NCBI RefSeq assembly: GCF_017086405.1
Contig: NZ_CP070973.1
Span: 1,426,001 to 1,490,000, forward strand
Direction of reading: 5' to 3'
Source of the DNA: Mycobacterium gordonae
GTDB taxonomy: Bacteria > Actinomycetota > Actinomycetes > Mycobacteriales > Mycobacteriaceae
DNA length: 64,000 nt
Shown: positions 9,830-19,519 of the stretch, piece by piece
Layout of the letters: each line of letters begins with the position of its first letter
Position numbering within the stretch: the first letter of the stretch is position 1
The notes under the pieces: model-generated
Told to the model about the DNA's origin: nothing
Database searches by the model: none
Seen by the model: the letters and a program-made list of their open reading frames with translations, nothing else
Position numbers and translations under genes: made by a program

Positions 9830-10195
9830 TCACGGGCACCATGGCGGGATCGGGCAGAAATTGAGTCCTATCGGCCAGGGTGGCGGCGGCGGAGGATTCT
9901 CGCCGTCCCAGATGTTCTGTGCCACGTTGCCCTGGCCGGAATAGACGTAGTAGTAGGTGTGGCAGACGCTCCAGTCCCAAATTACGGGGTTGACCCGCAG
10001 ATTGCCCGTTTGGGGCTGAGGGTCTCCCGGGCACCAGTGGCAGGGCCCCTCGGGATGGTCCTCCGGACACCCCGGCCAGGAACCCAACGGCACCGGGACG
10101 GCGGGCTTGGCCCGCGCGACACCCGGCTCCGCCACTGCCGCCATGTCGGCCGACAGCAATACCACAAGCGCCAGATAGGTCATCGGTTTTTTCAT
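9830..10195 (-). CDS. Small exported Cys/Pro/Trp-rich protein
   Basis: 121 residues. Residues 1 to about 29 are a Sec signal peptide (MKKPMTYLALVVLLSADMA, cleavage near AVARA). The mature part has six cysteines (GCPED, GPCHWCPG, SVCHTYYY, NFCPIPPWCP), a YYYVYSGQGNVAQN segment and a run of six prolines. Cysteine pairs suggest disulphides outside the membrane. I do not recognise a characterised family; similar short secreted proteins are common in mycobacteria. It lies 59 bases after iunH on the same strand, with an inverted-repeat cluster between. Confidence 0.72.
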   Translation of the reverse strand: MKKPMTYLALVVLLSADMAAVAEPGVARAKPAVPVPLGSWPGCPEDHPEGPCHWCPGDPQPQTGNLRVNPVIWDWSVCHTYYYVYSGQGNVAQNIWDGENPPPPPPWPIGLNFCPIPPWCP

Positions 10196-10208
10196 GTGAT
10201 GACGTTAC

Positions 10209-10236
10209 GGCGCAACGCTTGCGCAAATCTTGCGCC
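10209..10236. promoter_or_regulatory. Triple TTGCGC inverted repeat between iunH and the secreted protein gene
   Basis: GGCGCAA (10209-10215), TTGCGCAA (10219-10226, itself a palindrome) and TTGCGCC (10230-10236) form an alternating array. The outer arms pair perfectly. It could be an operator for the secreted-protein gene (14 bases before its ATG) or a terminator for iunH; there is no U tract, which favours an operator or a mixed role. Confidence 0.35.
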
Positions 10237-10254
10237 GATCCGGTCAGGTGCCGA

Positions 10255-11181
10255 TCAGCTCAGCCGGCCGGCGAAGCGCTGCACGCGCTGGGTGAACCGG
10301 TCCAGAAACGTCACGGCATTCACGTCAATTCCTATCTGCGCGTTAGGCTTTCGCGTGCCGGGCCAATCGGCGGTAGTCGTCCCGGGTTGGCCCGACACGT
10401 CGACGTCGACCGTGGCCGGTCGGGTCTGGACCAACTGTGGGTCGAGCGCCACGGCTGCGGCTAGCGGGTCATGTAGATGGGCGAGGTAGCCCAGGCCGCG
10501 CTCGCGGTGCACCTCGAAATAGAACCGCATCGCGTCCACGATGAACCGGGTCACCGGCGACGGCCCCGCCAGGCCGTCGAGCAATGCCGGCGTCATGACG
10601 ACCCGGCGCGTCACGTCCAGGCCGCACACGGTCGGCGGTCGCGGCAGGCCCGCCCAGGCCGCGAACACCTCGGCCGCTGCCTGCGGGTCCACCCTGACGT
10701 TCCATTCGGGTGGTCCCTGGCTGTCGAACACGCCGCCCATGATCACCAGTCGCCGCAATAGTCTCGGGAGGGCCGGTTCGATGCGCAGCGCCAGTGCCAG
10801 GTTCGTCAACGGCGCCGTCGCCAAACCGACCAGCTCGCCGGGATGGGCATGGGCCGCGCGCACCCAGGCCGTCGCCGCATCGTGTTCGGTGAGGCGCCGG
10901 TCGCCGGGCGGCAGTTCGGCATACCCTAAACCGTTGGGGCCATGGATATCTCCGCGCCGGGGAAGCTGCCCGTTCAACGGCCGATCGGCTCCGCGGGAGA
11001 CGCCGATGGGGCCGGCCCGGCACAGATCGAGCAGGCCGAGGTTGTTCGCACACACCTGGTCCACCGCGATATTGCCCCCCGTCGCGGCGATACCCACCAG
11101 GTTGACATCGCTGGCCAGCAAATAGATGAGGGCGAGCGCGTCGTCGATGCCGGTGTCCACATCGGCGAACACGGCGCTCAT
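10255..11181 (-). CDS. iunH: Inosine-uridine preferring nucleoside hydrolase
   Basis: 308 residues from the ATG at 11181, the same length I recall for Mtb IunH (Rv3393). It hydrolyses the N-glycosidic bond of ribonucleosides in purine/pyrimidine salvage. The family signature [16 protein letters not shown] (8-23) provides the calcium-binding aspartates. VIMGGVF and [11 protein letters not shown], which contribute ribose and metal ligands, and a late [12 protein letters not shown] segment are all present. A GTG three codons upstream is in frame but overlaps the predicted -10. Divergent from cmaA1 with only 23 bases between the start codons. Confidence 0.92.
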   Translation of the reverse strand: MSAVFADVDTGIDDALALIYLLASDVNLVGIAATGGNIAVDQVCANNLGLLDLCRAGPIGVSRGADRPLNGQLPRRGDIHGPNGLGYAELPPGDRRLTEHDAATAWVRAAHAHPGELVGLATAPLTNLALALRIEPALPRLLRRLVIMGGVFDSQGPPEWNVRVDPQAAAEVFAAWAGLPRPPTVCGLDVTRRVVMTPALLDGLAGPSPVTRFIVDAMRFYFEVHRERGLGYLAHLHDPLAAAVALDPQLVQTRPATVDVDVSGQPGTTTADWPGTRKPNAQIGIDVNAVTFLDRFTQRVQRFAGRLS

Positions 11182-11188
11182 CGGGGTC

Positions 11189-11198
11189 ACGATACGCT
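11189..11198. promoter_or_regulatory. Compact bidirectional leaderless promoter of iunH and cmaA1
   Basis: ACGATACGCT contains two overlapping TANNNT -10 elements that share the central TA (11193-11194). TACGCT on the plus strand ends six bases before the cmaA1 ATG. TATCGT on the minus strand ends seven bases before the iunH ATG. No Shine-Dalgarno is possible on either side, so both messages are predicted to be leaderless. The same geometry recurs at 52984-52993. Confidence 0.6.
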
Positions 11199-11204
11199 GT
11201 GCGG

Positions 11205-12074
11205 ATGTCCGATGATCTGACCCCGCACTTTGACGACGTGCAGGCGCATTACGACCTGTCCAACGACTTTTTCCGGCTGTTCCTGGACCCCACCCAGACC
11301 TACAGCTGCGCGTACTTCGAGCGCGACGACATGACGCTCGAAGAGGCGCAGATCGCCAAGATCGATCTGGCGTTGGGCAAACTCGGATTGCAGCCAGGCA
11401 TGACCCTGCTCGACGTCGGCTGCGGCTGGGGCGCCACCATGATGCGCGCGGTGGAGCGCTACGACGTCGACGTCGTCGGCCTCACCCTGAGCAAGAACCA
11501 GGCCAATCACGTCGAGCAACTGTTCGCGAAATCCGGCAGCCCCCGTACGAAACGCGTTCTGCTGCAAGGCTGGGAGCAGTTCGACGAACCGGTGGACCGC
11601 ATCGTCAGCATCGGCGCGTTCGAGCACTTCGGGCACGAGCGTTACGACGCGTTCTTCACCCTCGCCCACCGCCTGCTGCCGGACGACGGAATCATGCTGT
11701 TGCACACCATCACCGGGCTGCACCCGCTGGAGATGAAGGAGCGCGGTCTGCCGCTGACGTTCGAGTTCGCTCGATTCGTCAAATTTATTGTCACCGAGAT
11801 CTTTCCGGGCGGACGGTTGCCGTCGATCCCCATGGTGCAGGAGCGGGCCACCGCGAACGGGTTCGATGTCACGCGGGTGCAGTCGCTGCAGCCGCACTAC
11901 GCCAAGACTCTCGACATCTGGTCGGCCGCGCTGGCAGCACACAAAGACCAGGCCATCGCGCTGCAGTCCGAGGAAGTCTACGAGCGCTACATCAAGTACC
12001 TCACCGGATGCGCCGAGATGTTCCGGATGGGCTACATCGACGTCAACCAGTTCACGTGTGAGAAGCGAACGTAA
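11205..12074 (+). CDS. cmaA1: Cyclopropane mycolic acid synthase
   Basis: 289 residues; SAM-dependent methyltransferase that cyclopropanates (or otherwise modifies) meromycolate chains on acyl carrier protein. SAM-binding motif LLDVGCGWG at 68-76, then a near-invariant family tract [22 protein letters not shown] and active-site HERYDAFF. It is closely similar through its whole length to Mtb CmaA1 (Rv3392c) and keeps its position next to iunH and acrA1, hence the symbol; the exact modification (distal cis-cyclopropane in Mtb) is inferred. ATG 11205 chosen; a GTG two codons upstream lies just after the -10. Its last 23 bases overlap the convergent oxygenase gene. Confidence 0.92.
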   Translation: MSDDLTPHFDDVQAHYDLSNDFFRLFLDPTQTYSCAYFERDDMTLEEAQIAKIDLALGKLGLQPGMTLLDVGCGWGATMMRAVERYDVDVVGLTLSKNQANHVEQLFAKSGSPRTKRVLLQGWEQFDEPVDRIVSIGAFEHFGHERYDAFFTLAHRLLPDDGIMLLHTITGLHPLEMKERGLPLTFEFARFVKFIVTEIFPGGRLPSIPMVQERATANGFDVTRVQSLQPHYAKTLDIWSAALAAHKDQAIALQSEEVYERYIKYLTGCAEMFRMGYIDVNQFTCEKRT

Positions 12075-12777
12075 TCACCAGCACATCGCGCTGGGCCGGA
12101 CCGGAGTCGTCGATCGGACGAATCGGTGACACGCCGTGCACGGTGCGGCGGTCGTCGCCCACCAGCAACGTGCCGGGCTCGTCCAACGTGGTCGCCAGCA
12201 ACTGCCGGCCAGCCGTGTCGCGCACGGTGCTCTCACCGCCGAGAGCGTTGCGCGGCGTGAATAGCAGCGAACTGACCATCGTTACCCCGTCGCGGTGGAT
12301 GCCTTCCGGTGTCGGATAACCATCGTCTCCGGTGGACTGGGTACGGAACGGGTGCACCTTGACGTCCCACTCGATGTCGTCGTCGAGGGCGGCCGCGAGC
12401 CGACCGAGCACGCGCAGCAGTTCACGCAGCAACGGATCCTCGGCGAACGTCTCGGTCAGGGGCTCGAAAACGCGGTCCCGGCCGACGTAAAGGGGATTGC
12501 TGCGCTCGGGTTGCCTGAACTCCTGGCTTGCCAGCGGCCGCACCTGCCTACCCACCCCCGTACCTGCGAGCCGCTCGATGCCCAGCTCTGCGGCGTACGG
12601 GTCCGGCGCCAACTCGTCCCAGTGCCGGCCGAAGCGGACCCAATCCTCTCGATGCACGCCCAGCGTGCGGGTCAGGTCGAGCGAATGCAGCACCGCCGCG
12701 CCCGTGGCGGTGAGGTGGTGTGCTGCGACGGCTACCGGGTCTGGGCGTCGCCCGGGGTCGTTGGAAGTCGTGCCCAC
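12052..12777 (-). CDS. 2OG-Fe(II) dioxygenase of the isoleucine-hydroxylase-like (2OG-Fe_Oxy_2) type
   Basis: 241 residues. H161-R-D163 ([11 protein letters not shown]) and H214 (TVHGVSPI) form the Fe(II) triad, with Arg220 or Arg229 as possible 2-oxoglutarate ligands. The layout (EGIHRDG near residue 160, LGGES about 179-183, late HGVSPI) matches the PF10014 family, which includes bacterial free-amino-acid hydroxylases; the substrate here is unknown. The start is a GTG without a clear Shine-Dalgarno, 51 bases after acrA1 on the same strand, suggesting cotranscription. The 3' end runs 23 bases into cmaA1. I do not recall a counterpart between Rv3391 and Rv3392c in Mtb, so it may be an insertion relative to that species. 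Confidence 0.8.
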   Translation of the reverse strand: MGTTSNDPGRRPDPVAVAAHHLTATGAAVLHSLDLTRTLGVHREDWVRFGRHWDELAPDPYAAELGIERLAGTGVGRQVRPLASQEFRQPERSNPLYVGRDRVFEPLTETFAEDPLLRELLRVLGRLAAALDDDIEWDVKVHPFRTQSTGDDGYPTPEGIHRDGVTMVSSLLFTPRNALGGESTVRDTAGRQLLATTLDEPGTLLVGDDRRTVHGVSPIRPIDDSGPAQRDVLVITFASHT

Positions 12778-12828
12778 GCCGCAGGGGATACCGCGGTGGT
12801 ACGGCGCTAAACGTTCTGCGGTCTGGAC

Positions 12829-14838
12829 CTACCAGTGCACGCCGGGTACCAGTCGCACCATCTGCTTGACCGGCTTGGGCACCCCCACCCGCGGGACGGC
12901 GCGGACGGGGCGCTTGGGCCGACGGGGTTGTGGGTCAACGGTTTCGATGGGGTCGGCAACCCCGCGCGCGGCCGCGGAATCGGGATAGCCGAGGTAGAGC
13001 TGGTGCAGAATCCGGCGGGACAGCCTGGGCGCGAACTGGTGACCGGCCTCGGCGAGGGTGCCCATCGGGGTGTCGATCCGCACCGGCTTGTCCACCAGGG
13101 CGCGCACCACCATCGCCGCCGCGCGCTCGGCGCTGATGGCCGGCACCGGGTTCAGCCGCTTCGACGGCGCGATCATCGGCGTTGCGACCAACGGCATGTG
13201 GATGTTGGTGAACGTGATGTGGTCGGACAGCGTCTCGGTGGAAACGACGTCGGCGAACGCGTCCAGGGCCGCCTTGGTCGGCAGATAGGAGCTGTACTTC
13301 GGGTTGCGGGCCTGCACACCGGCGCTGGAGACGTTGACGACATGACCGAACCGGCGCTCGCGCCAGTGCGGCAGCAGGGCCAGCACCATCCGCACCGCGC
13401 CGAAGTAGTTGACCGCCATGACGCGTTCGTAGTCGTGCAGGCGGTCGGTGGAGTTGACCACCGAGCGGCGGATCGACCGGCCGGCGTTGTTCACCAGATA
13501 GTCGACGTGGTCGAAGCGGCCCAGGATGTCTTTGACGGTGTGCTCCACCGACGCCGAATCGGTGATGTCGCACGGGAACGGGTACGCCTGCCCGCCGTCC
13601 GCGCGGATCTCGGCGACCAGCTCCTCGAGGGCCTCACCGTTGCGGGCCAGGGCGAACACCGTGGCACCGCGCCTCGCGACGGCCAGCGCCGACGCGCGTC
13701 CGATACCGCTGGACGCGCCGGTGATGATGACGTGACGACCCACCAGCGGGCCGTCCGGATGGTCGCGCCGGGCCCGGTCGGGATCGAGGTGCTCGGCCCA
13801 GTACCGCCATAGTTTCGGTGCGTAGGTCGCGAACTCCGGCACACCAATGCCTGTGCCGTGCAACGCCTGCTGCGTCTTGTCGCTGACGAATGTCGGCGCC
13901 AGGTCGATCACGTCGAGCACCTCGGCGGGCACGCCCAGCTGGGTGGCGGCCATGTTGCGCAGCACTCTGGCGCGCCCGCTCACCTTCAGCACCGAGGTCG
14001 CCATCGAACGGGGCAGGGTGCCGCGCAGCGGGGGGAGCCCGGCGGCTCTTGCGATCCCGCGGTAGATGCCGCGCAAGCCGACGGTGGTGGGTGCGGTCAG
14101 GTGGAACGTCCGCCCGTCGAGAGAAGCCGAGCCGTCGGCGTGCAAGAGCGCCACCAGCGCGTCGGCCACGAAGTCGACCGGCACGATGTTGGTGCGCCCG
14201 GTGTCGGGCAGCATCATCGGCGTGAACGACGGCAGGACGGCGAGCTTGGCCAGCACACCGAAGAAGTAATAGGGCCCGTCGATCTTGTCCATCTCGCCGG
14301 TGCGCGAATCGCCCACCACCACTGCCGGACGGTAGATACGGTAGGCCAGCCCCGGGGTGTCCCGTACCAGGGCCTCGGCCTCGAACTTCGTCCGGTGGTA
14401 CGGCGTCGGGAGTCCCTGGCCAACGTCGAAGTCGTCCTCGGTGTACTCGCCCCGGAAGTCACCGGCCACCGCGATCGACGAGACGTGGTGCAGCGTGGCG
14501 CCGAGCCGTTGTGCCAGGGCGACGACAGCGCGGGTGCCCTCGACGTTGGCCGCGCGCTGCTCCGCCTCGCCGGCGGTGATGTCGTAGATCGCCGCACAGT
14601 GCACCACGTGGTCGACGGCCCCCAGTTCGGCGATCACCTCGTCGGCCAGCGCCAGCTCAGGCAATTCACCGACCAGGGGTTTCACCCGGTCGTCCCAGTC
14701 CAGGGCGAGGCGCTCGAAGCGGCCCAGCGACTGACGGCGGACCAGGACCCAGACCTGCGCATCGGCGTGGTGGTCCAGTAGACGGGCAACGATTCGGCGA
14801 CCAATAAACCCGGTACCGCCGGTAACGACATACCGCAT
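12829..14838 (-). CDS. acrA1: Two-domain fatty acyl-CoA reductase
   Basis: 669 residues from MRYVVTGGTG (ATG 14838; another ATG is three codons upstream). The N-terminal extended-SDR/NAD-binding-4 domain has TGGTGFIG at 6-13 and the catalytic pair Y147-HRT-K151. The C-terminal classical SDR has TGASSGIG at 373-380, NNAG at 450-453, Ser504/505 and Y518-LPT-K522. Predicted to reduce acyl-CoA to aldehyde/alcohol, as for wax or lipid precursors. Matches Mtb AcrA1 (Rv3391) in organisation and position. The basic, proline-rich C-terminus (PRRPKRPVRAVPRVG) is notable. The 247 bases upstream (14839-15085) hold no gene and should contain its promoter. Confidence 0.9.
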   Translation of the reverse strand: MRYVVTGGTGFIGRRIVARLLDHHADAQVWVLVRRQSLGRFERLALDWDDRVKPLVGELPELALADEVIAELGAVDHVVHCAAIYDITAGEAEQRAANVEGTRAVVALAQRLGATLHHVSSIAVAGDFRGEYTEDDFDVGQGLPTPYHRTKFEAEALVRDTPGLAYRIYRPAVVVGDSRTGEMDKIDGPYYFFGVLAKLAVLPSFTPMMLPDTGRTNIVPVDFVADALVALLHADGSASLDGRTFHLTAPTTVGLRGIYRGIARAAGLPPLRGTLPRSMATSVLKVSGRARVLRNMAATQLGVPAEVLDVIDLAPTFVSDKTQQALHGTGIGVPEFATYAPKLWRYWAEHLDPDRARRDHPDGPLVGRHVIITGASSGIGRASALAVARRGATVFALARNGEALEELVAEIRADGGQAYPFPCDITDSASVEHTVKDILGRFDHVDYLVNNAGRSIRRSVVNSTDRLHDYERVMAVNYFGAVRMVLALLPHWRERRFGHVVNVSSAGVQARNPKYSSYLPTKAALDAFADVVSTETLSDHITFTNIHMPLVATPMIAPSKRLNPVPAISAERAAAMVVRALVDKPVRIDTPMGTLAEAGHQFAPRLSRRILHQLYLGYPDSAAARGVADPIETVDPQPRRPKRPVRAVPRVGVPKPVKQMVRLVPGVHW

Positions 14839-15085
14839 GCAGCCCATCGTGGCGGCATGCGGGGGCTCGCGTCAACCGTGACGCGCCAAGGGCCGCTACA
14901 GCCGATTGACCTACCCCGGCGGGGCCCCTGCCCGGTAGCAGCAACGCCGACCGGAACTGGGCCACCCACGACGACCGACGCTCGGGCGATGGTGACCTGC
15001 CACGGCCGACGTCTCAGCGTGCAGGCCGGCACGCCACCCCCATCAGGGCGTCCACGCTCGCGGCCGGTCCACGGCCGGCGGCGGA

Positions 15086-17152
15086 TTACCCGTGAATCAC
15101 CGACACCGTGTCGCTGAAGCCGTTGGCGACGTACACCGCGCCGGTGCCGGGATCGATCGCCAGTCCGTGCGGGGCGTCACCCACAGAGATGGTGGCGGTC
15201 ACGAGGTGGGTGGTGGGGTCGATGACCGACACCGTGCGGGCGTCGAAGTTGGTGACGAACACGTAGCCGCTGGTGGGGCTGACCGCCACCCCGAGCGGTA
15301 AGTCGCCCACGCCGATGGTGTCGGTCACGGTGTTGCCGGAGGGATTGATCACCGACACCGTATCGGAGCCACCGTTGGCGACGTACGTCGCGCCGGTGCC
15401 GGGGTCCACCGCCACCCCTAACGGTATGCTCCCCACACGGATGGTGGCGGTCACGGTGTTGCTGGCAGGGTCGATCACCGACACCGTCCCGTCGTTGCTG
15501 TTGGTGACGTAGATGTTGCCGCCGGGGTGGACCGCCACCCCGGCCGGTGAGCTGCCCACTTTGAGGGTGTTCGTCACCGTATTGGTGGAGGGGTTGATCA
15601 CCGACACCGTATTGTCGCCGTCGTTAATGACGTAGACGTTGCCGCCGGGGTTGGCCGCTAGCCCGTCCGGGTTGTTTCCCACGTGGATGGTGCCGGTCAC
15701 GGTGTTGGTGGCGGGGTTGATCACCGACACCGTGTCGGCGCCGAAGTTGGCGACATAGACGTTTCCGCCCGGGTCGACCGCCACACCGAATGGGTAGTTT
15801 CCCACTGCGATGGTGCCCGTCACGGTGTTGGTGGCGGGGTTGATCACCGACACCGTGGTGCCGAGGGCGTTGGTGACATAGACGTTGCCGCCGGGGTTGA
15901 CTGCCACCCCGTATGGGCTGTTGAACCCGGTGATCGTTCTCACGCCGCCACCGGAGCCGCCGACCCCGCCGGTGCCCCCGACCCCGCCGGCCTGCCCGAT
16001 CGACCCCCCGCCGAGGCCACCGGCCCCTCCGGCAGCGGTGAACCCGGCAAAACTGGCCCCACCCAGACCGCCACCGCCCCCGGCCCCGCCGCTACCGCCC
16101 ACCCCGGTCACCCCAGCCGGCCCTGACCATCCCAGCAGCCCCGACCCGAACAGCCCACCGGCGCCACCACCGCCGCCGAGCCCGCCAGCACCGCCGGCCC
16201 CGCCGGTCCCACCGACCCCGCCGGCCACCCCCCACGCCGTACCGCCCGTACCAGTGCCTCCCACACCGCCGAGCCCGCCGACACCACCAGAACCACCACT
16301 GCCACCCACCGACAACAACCCCCACCCAGCACCGCCGGACCCACCCTGACCCCCCGCACCCCCAGCAAAACCGACACCCCCACCAGCCGCACCGACCGCC
16401 AACGTCGTCCCACCGGTCCCGCCGGGCCCCCCAGCCCCGCCCAGCCCGAATACCAGCGCCCGCCCCACACCCCCAGCGCCCCCGACACCGCCAGCACCGC
16501 CGCCCCCCGTGATACCCGCCCCACCGGTCCCCCCAAAGCCACCGGCCCCACCGACACCGGCCAGCCAGCCCCCCGCGCCGCCCGCACCGCCGGCACCGCC
16601 GGCACCGCCGGCCACACCCACCCCGCCAGCGCCGCCCGCCCCGCCGGCGCCGAACAACCCCGCATCCCCACCCCGACCACCCGCCTGCCCCGCCGCCCCC
16701 GACCCCCCGGCACCCCCGTTACCCCACAACAGCCCGCCATCCCCGCCGGCCTGACCCGTCCCCGCCGCCCCATTAGCCCCATCCCCGATCAGCGGACGCC
16801 CCCACAGCAGCGCGCTCTGGGCATTGATCGCCCCCACAACCTCACCCGCCAGAGCCCGCAACGGATCAACCGCCGCCGCTTCCGCCGCGCCATACGATGC
16901 CCCCGCCGCGCCGACCGCCTCGACGAACCGGGCATGAAACGCCGACACCTGAGCGCTGATCACCTGATACTGCCCGCCGTGGCCAGAAAACAACGCCGCG
17001 ATCGCGACCGACACCTCATCGGTACCGGCGCTGCACAGCGCCGTCGTCGAAGCCCCAGCCGTAGCGCTCGCCTCGTTGACCACCGACGCGAGATCAACCA
17101 GATCGCCAACCGCTGCATCGAGATACTCCCGTGCCACCAGCACATACGACAT
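15086..17152 (-). CDS. PE_PGRS protein with C-terminal seven-repeat YVTN beta-propeller (intact copy)
   Basis: 688 residues. PE domain (1 to about 95, [15 protein letters not shown] with YxxxD/E-like end features), the linker [11 protein letters not shown] near 115-125, then a Gly-Gly-Ala PGRS tract to about residue 400. The C-terminal part has seven ~41-residue repeats of the form P-GVAV-PGG-VYV-N-DTVSVI-P-TNTVT-TI-VG, i.e. a YVTN-type propeller. A strand before repeat 1 (VRTITG) could close the ring with the last repeat, which ends SVIHG. Predicted ESX-exported, surface-exposed protein whose propeller may bind ligands or partners. GGGAGGG precedes the ATG. Its 5' 1.4 kb is duplicated in inverted orientation at 18120-19519. 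Confidence 0.9.
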   Translation of the reverse strand: MSYVLVAREYLDAAVGDLVDLASVVNEASATAGASTTALCSAGTDEVSVAIAALFSGHGGQYQVISAQVSAFHARFVEAVGAAGASYGAAEAAAVDPLRALAGEVVGAINAQSALLWGRPLIGDGANGAAGTGQAGGDGGLLWGNGGAGGSGAAGQAGGRGGDAGLFGAGGAGGAGGVGVAGGAGGAGGAGGAGGWLAGVGGAGGFGGTGGAGITGGGGAGGVGGAGGVGRALVFGLGGAGGPGGTGGTTLAVGAAGGGVGFAGGAGGQGGSGGAGWGLLSVGGSGGSGGVGGLGGVGGTGTGGTAWGVAGGVGGTGGAGGAGGLGGGGGAGGLFGSGLLGWSGPAGVTGVGGSGGAGGGGGLGGASFAGFTAAGGAGGLGGGSIGQAGGVGGTGGVGGSGGGVRTITGFNSPYGVAVNPGGNVYVTNALGTTVSVINPATNTVTGTIAVGNYPFGVAVDPGGNVYVANFGADTVSVINPATNTVTGTIHVGNNPDGLAANPGGNVYVINDGDNTVSVINPSTNTVTNTLKVGSSPAGVAVHPGGNIYVTNSNDGTVSVIDPASNTVTATIRVGSIPLGVAVDPGTGATYVANGGSDTVSVINPSGNTVTDTIGVGDLPLGVAVSPTSGYVFVTNFDARTVSVIDPTTHLVTATISVGDAPHGLAIDPGTGAVYVANGFSDTVSVIHG

Positions 17153-17269
17153 CGTCAGACCCTCCCTATCCGCTCACCATGATTTGCGGTGGCCGCCCCA
17201 CCAGAGTCCGTGCAGCAATGCACCACGCCACCCTAACTGAGTTTATCCGCAGTTATGAGTATTTGTTCA
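15869..17269 (-). repeat. Left arm of 1.4-kb inverted repeat
   Basis: 1,401 bases covering 117 bases upstream of the PE_PGRS start, the whole PE domain, the whole PGRS tract and the first ~20 residues of the propeller. The reverse complement matches 18120-19519 with, as far as I can read, a single one-base difference. Identity stops abruptly at both ends (within the first propeller repeat, and at TGTTCA upstream). Confidence 0.85.
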
Positions 17270-18119
17270 ATCGCTAATTGTGTGACCCCTAGTCCCACGG
17301 GCTTGAGCACTCACCCCTGACAATCGGGACCTGGGGGTGGCGATGGAACGACTCATCAAGATGACGCGCGGTGGCGACGACATCGGTGAGAGCGGCCGGG
17401 GTGGAACATCCTGGTCGGGAGGCCGACGCCGGGACGCAACGTCTCGATCTCGAGGTGCCCGAACCCGCCCGGCGACGGACGTTAACGACGAAGCGCACGC
17501 GGGGGTCCTCGCTGCTCAACGCGCGGCGCCTGACGCGGCGGGGGGTGCGGTGCTGTGTCGCAAGGAACCGGCCAAGACCTCGTGTCGCGTGGGGTCAACG
17601 TCAACGCGTCCGGCTGACACCCGTCGGGCACAAGCCTCGGCCGGCGCCCTATGCACCAGCGTGTTCGCCGTCACCGGTATCGCCACCAAGGGCCTGTGCG
17701 CGGCCTGCTCGTTCGCATCTCGGCCGTAACCGCCGACTCGCCAAAGGCGGGCTCTATTTCGCGATCTTCTGCACGCAATCCGTGATCGACTGCTATGCCT
17801 GTGCTCGTCGGCGACCAGCGATCTGCACGACTGGTAGTCGCCGCAGACGTTCCCGATCTTGACGGCCGCTGGGCCGCACAACACCACGAATGGGCCGAAT
17901 CCCGCGGCCGCCTCCGCTTCGACGTGCTGAGCTCGGCAGATCGGGGGTCGCCCGGCGGTGCCGACTGCTGGACCCCATCACGACGAAGAATCACACGACG
18001 ACGTCGTACGTCGCACCCTGGCTTTGCCCCCTGGCCAATCTCTCTGGGCATCACGGCCAGGTATCCGTGTTGGGCAGTCCCGCCAGCTGTGCGGGGACAG
18101 TCGGAAACTACCCGTTGGC
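17270..18119. other. Unique spacer between the inverted-repeat arms, no supported gene
   Basis: 850 bases with no ribosome-binding site plus start pair that leads into a protein I recognise. A short stretch on the plus strand, about 17790-17950, reads like coding DNA (RSARLVVAADVPDLDGRW) but then loses character. It may be a remnant. No transposase or terminal repeats were seen. Promoters for both flanking PE_PGRS genes should lie in the duplicated 117 bases on either side. Confidence 0.5.
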
Positions 18120-19519
18120 TGAACAAATACTCATAACTGCGGATAAACTCAGTTAGGGTGGCGTGGTGCATTGCTGCACGGACTCTGGTGGGGCGGCCAC
18201 CGCAAATCATGGTGAGCGGATAGGGAGGGTCTGACGATGTCGTATGTGCTGGTGGCACGGGAGTATCTCGATGCAGCGGTTGGCGATCTGGTTGATCTCG
18301 CGTCGGTGGTCAACGAGGCGAGCGCTACGGCTGGGGCTTCGACGACGGCGCTGTGCAGCGCCGGTACCGATGAGGTGTCGGTCGCGATCGCGGCGTTGTT
18401 TTCTGGCCACGGCGGGCAGTATCAGGTGATCAGCGCTCAGGTGTCGGCGTTTCATGCCCGGTTCGTCGAGGCGGTCGGCGCGGCGGGGGCATCGTATGGC
18501 GCGGCGGAAGCGGCGGCGGTTGATCCGTTGCGGGCTCTGGCGGGTGAGGTTGTGGGGGCGATCAATGCCCAGAGCGCGCTGCTGTGGGGGCGTCCGCTGA
18601 TCGGGGATGGGGCTAATGGGGCGGCGGGGACGGGTCAGGCCGGCGGGGATGGCGGGCTGTTGTGGGGTAACGGGGGTGCCGGGGGGTCGGGGGCGGCGGG
18701 GCAGGCGGGTGGTCGGGGTGGGGATGCGGGGTTGTTCGGCGCCGGCGGGGCGGGCGGCGCTGGCGGGGTGGGTGTGGCCGGCGGTGCCGGCGGTGCCGGC
18801 GGTGCGGGCGGCGCGGGGGGCTGGCTGGCCGGTGTCGGTGGGGCCGGTGGCTTTGGGGGGACCGGTGGGGCGGGTATCACGGGGGGCGGCGGTGCTGGCG
18901 GTGTCGGGGGCGCTGGGGTGTGGGGCGGGCGCTGGTATTCGGGCTGGGCGGGGCTGGGGGGCCCGGCGGGACCGGTGGGACGACGTTGGCGGTCGGTGCG
19001 GCTGGTGGGGGTGTCGGTTTTGCTGGGGGTGCGGGGGGTCAGGGTGGGTCCGGCGGTGCTGGGTGGGGGTTGTTGTCGGTGGGTGGCAGTGGTGGTTCTG
19101 GTGGTGTCGGCGGGCTCGGCGGTGTGGGAGGCACTGGTACGGGCGGTACGGCGTGGGGGGTGGCCGGCGGGGTCGGTGGGACCGGCGGGGCCGGCGGTGC
19201 TGGCGGGCTCGGCGGCGGTGGTGGCGCCGGTGGGCTGTTCGGGTCGGGGCTGCTGGGATGGTCAGGGCCGGCTGGGGTGACCGGGGTGGGCGGTAGCGGC
19301 GGGGCCGGGGGCGGTGGCGGTCTGGGTGGGGCCAGTTTTGCCGGGTTCACCGCTGCCGGAGGGGCCGGTGGCCTCGGCGGGGGGTCGATCGGGCAGGCCG
19401 GCGGGGTCGGGGGCACCGGCGGGGTCGGCGGCTCCGGTGGCGGCGTGAGAACGATCACCGGGTTCAACAGCCCATACGGGGTGGCAGTCAACCCCGGCGG
19501 CAACGTCTATGTCACCAAC
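18120..19519 (+). repeat. Right arm of 1.4-kb inverted repeat
   Basis: 1,400 bases; reverse complement of 15869-17269 except for one missing G in the run at 18915-18918 (five in the left arm, four here). That deletion breaks the reading frame of the second PE_PGRS copy. Confidence 0.85.

Noticed and set aside
17371..18258. Several 60-190 codon frames in and near the inverted-repeat spacer
   Set aside because: No ribosome sites, composition like random high-GC frames, no recognised family. Only about 17790-17950 looks faintly coding, too short to call.
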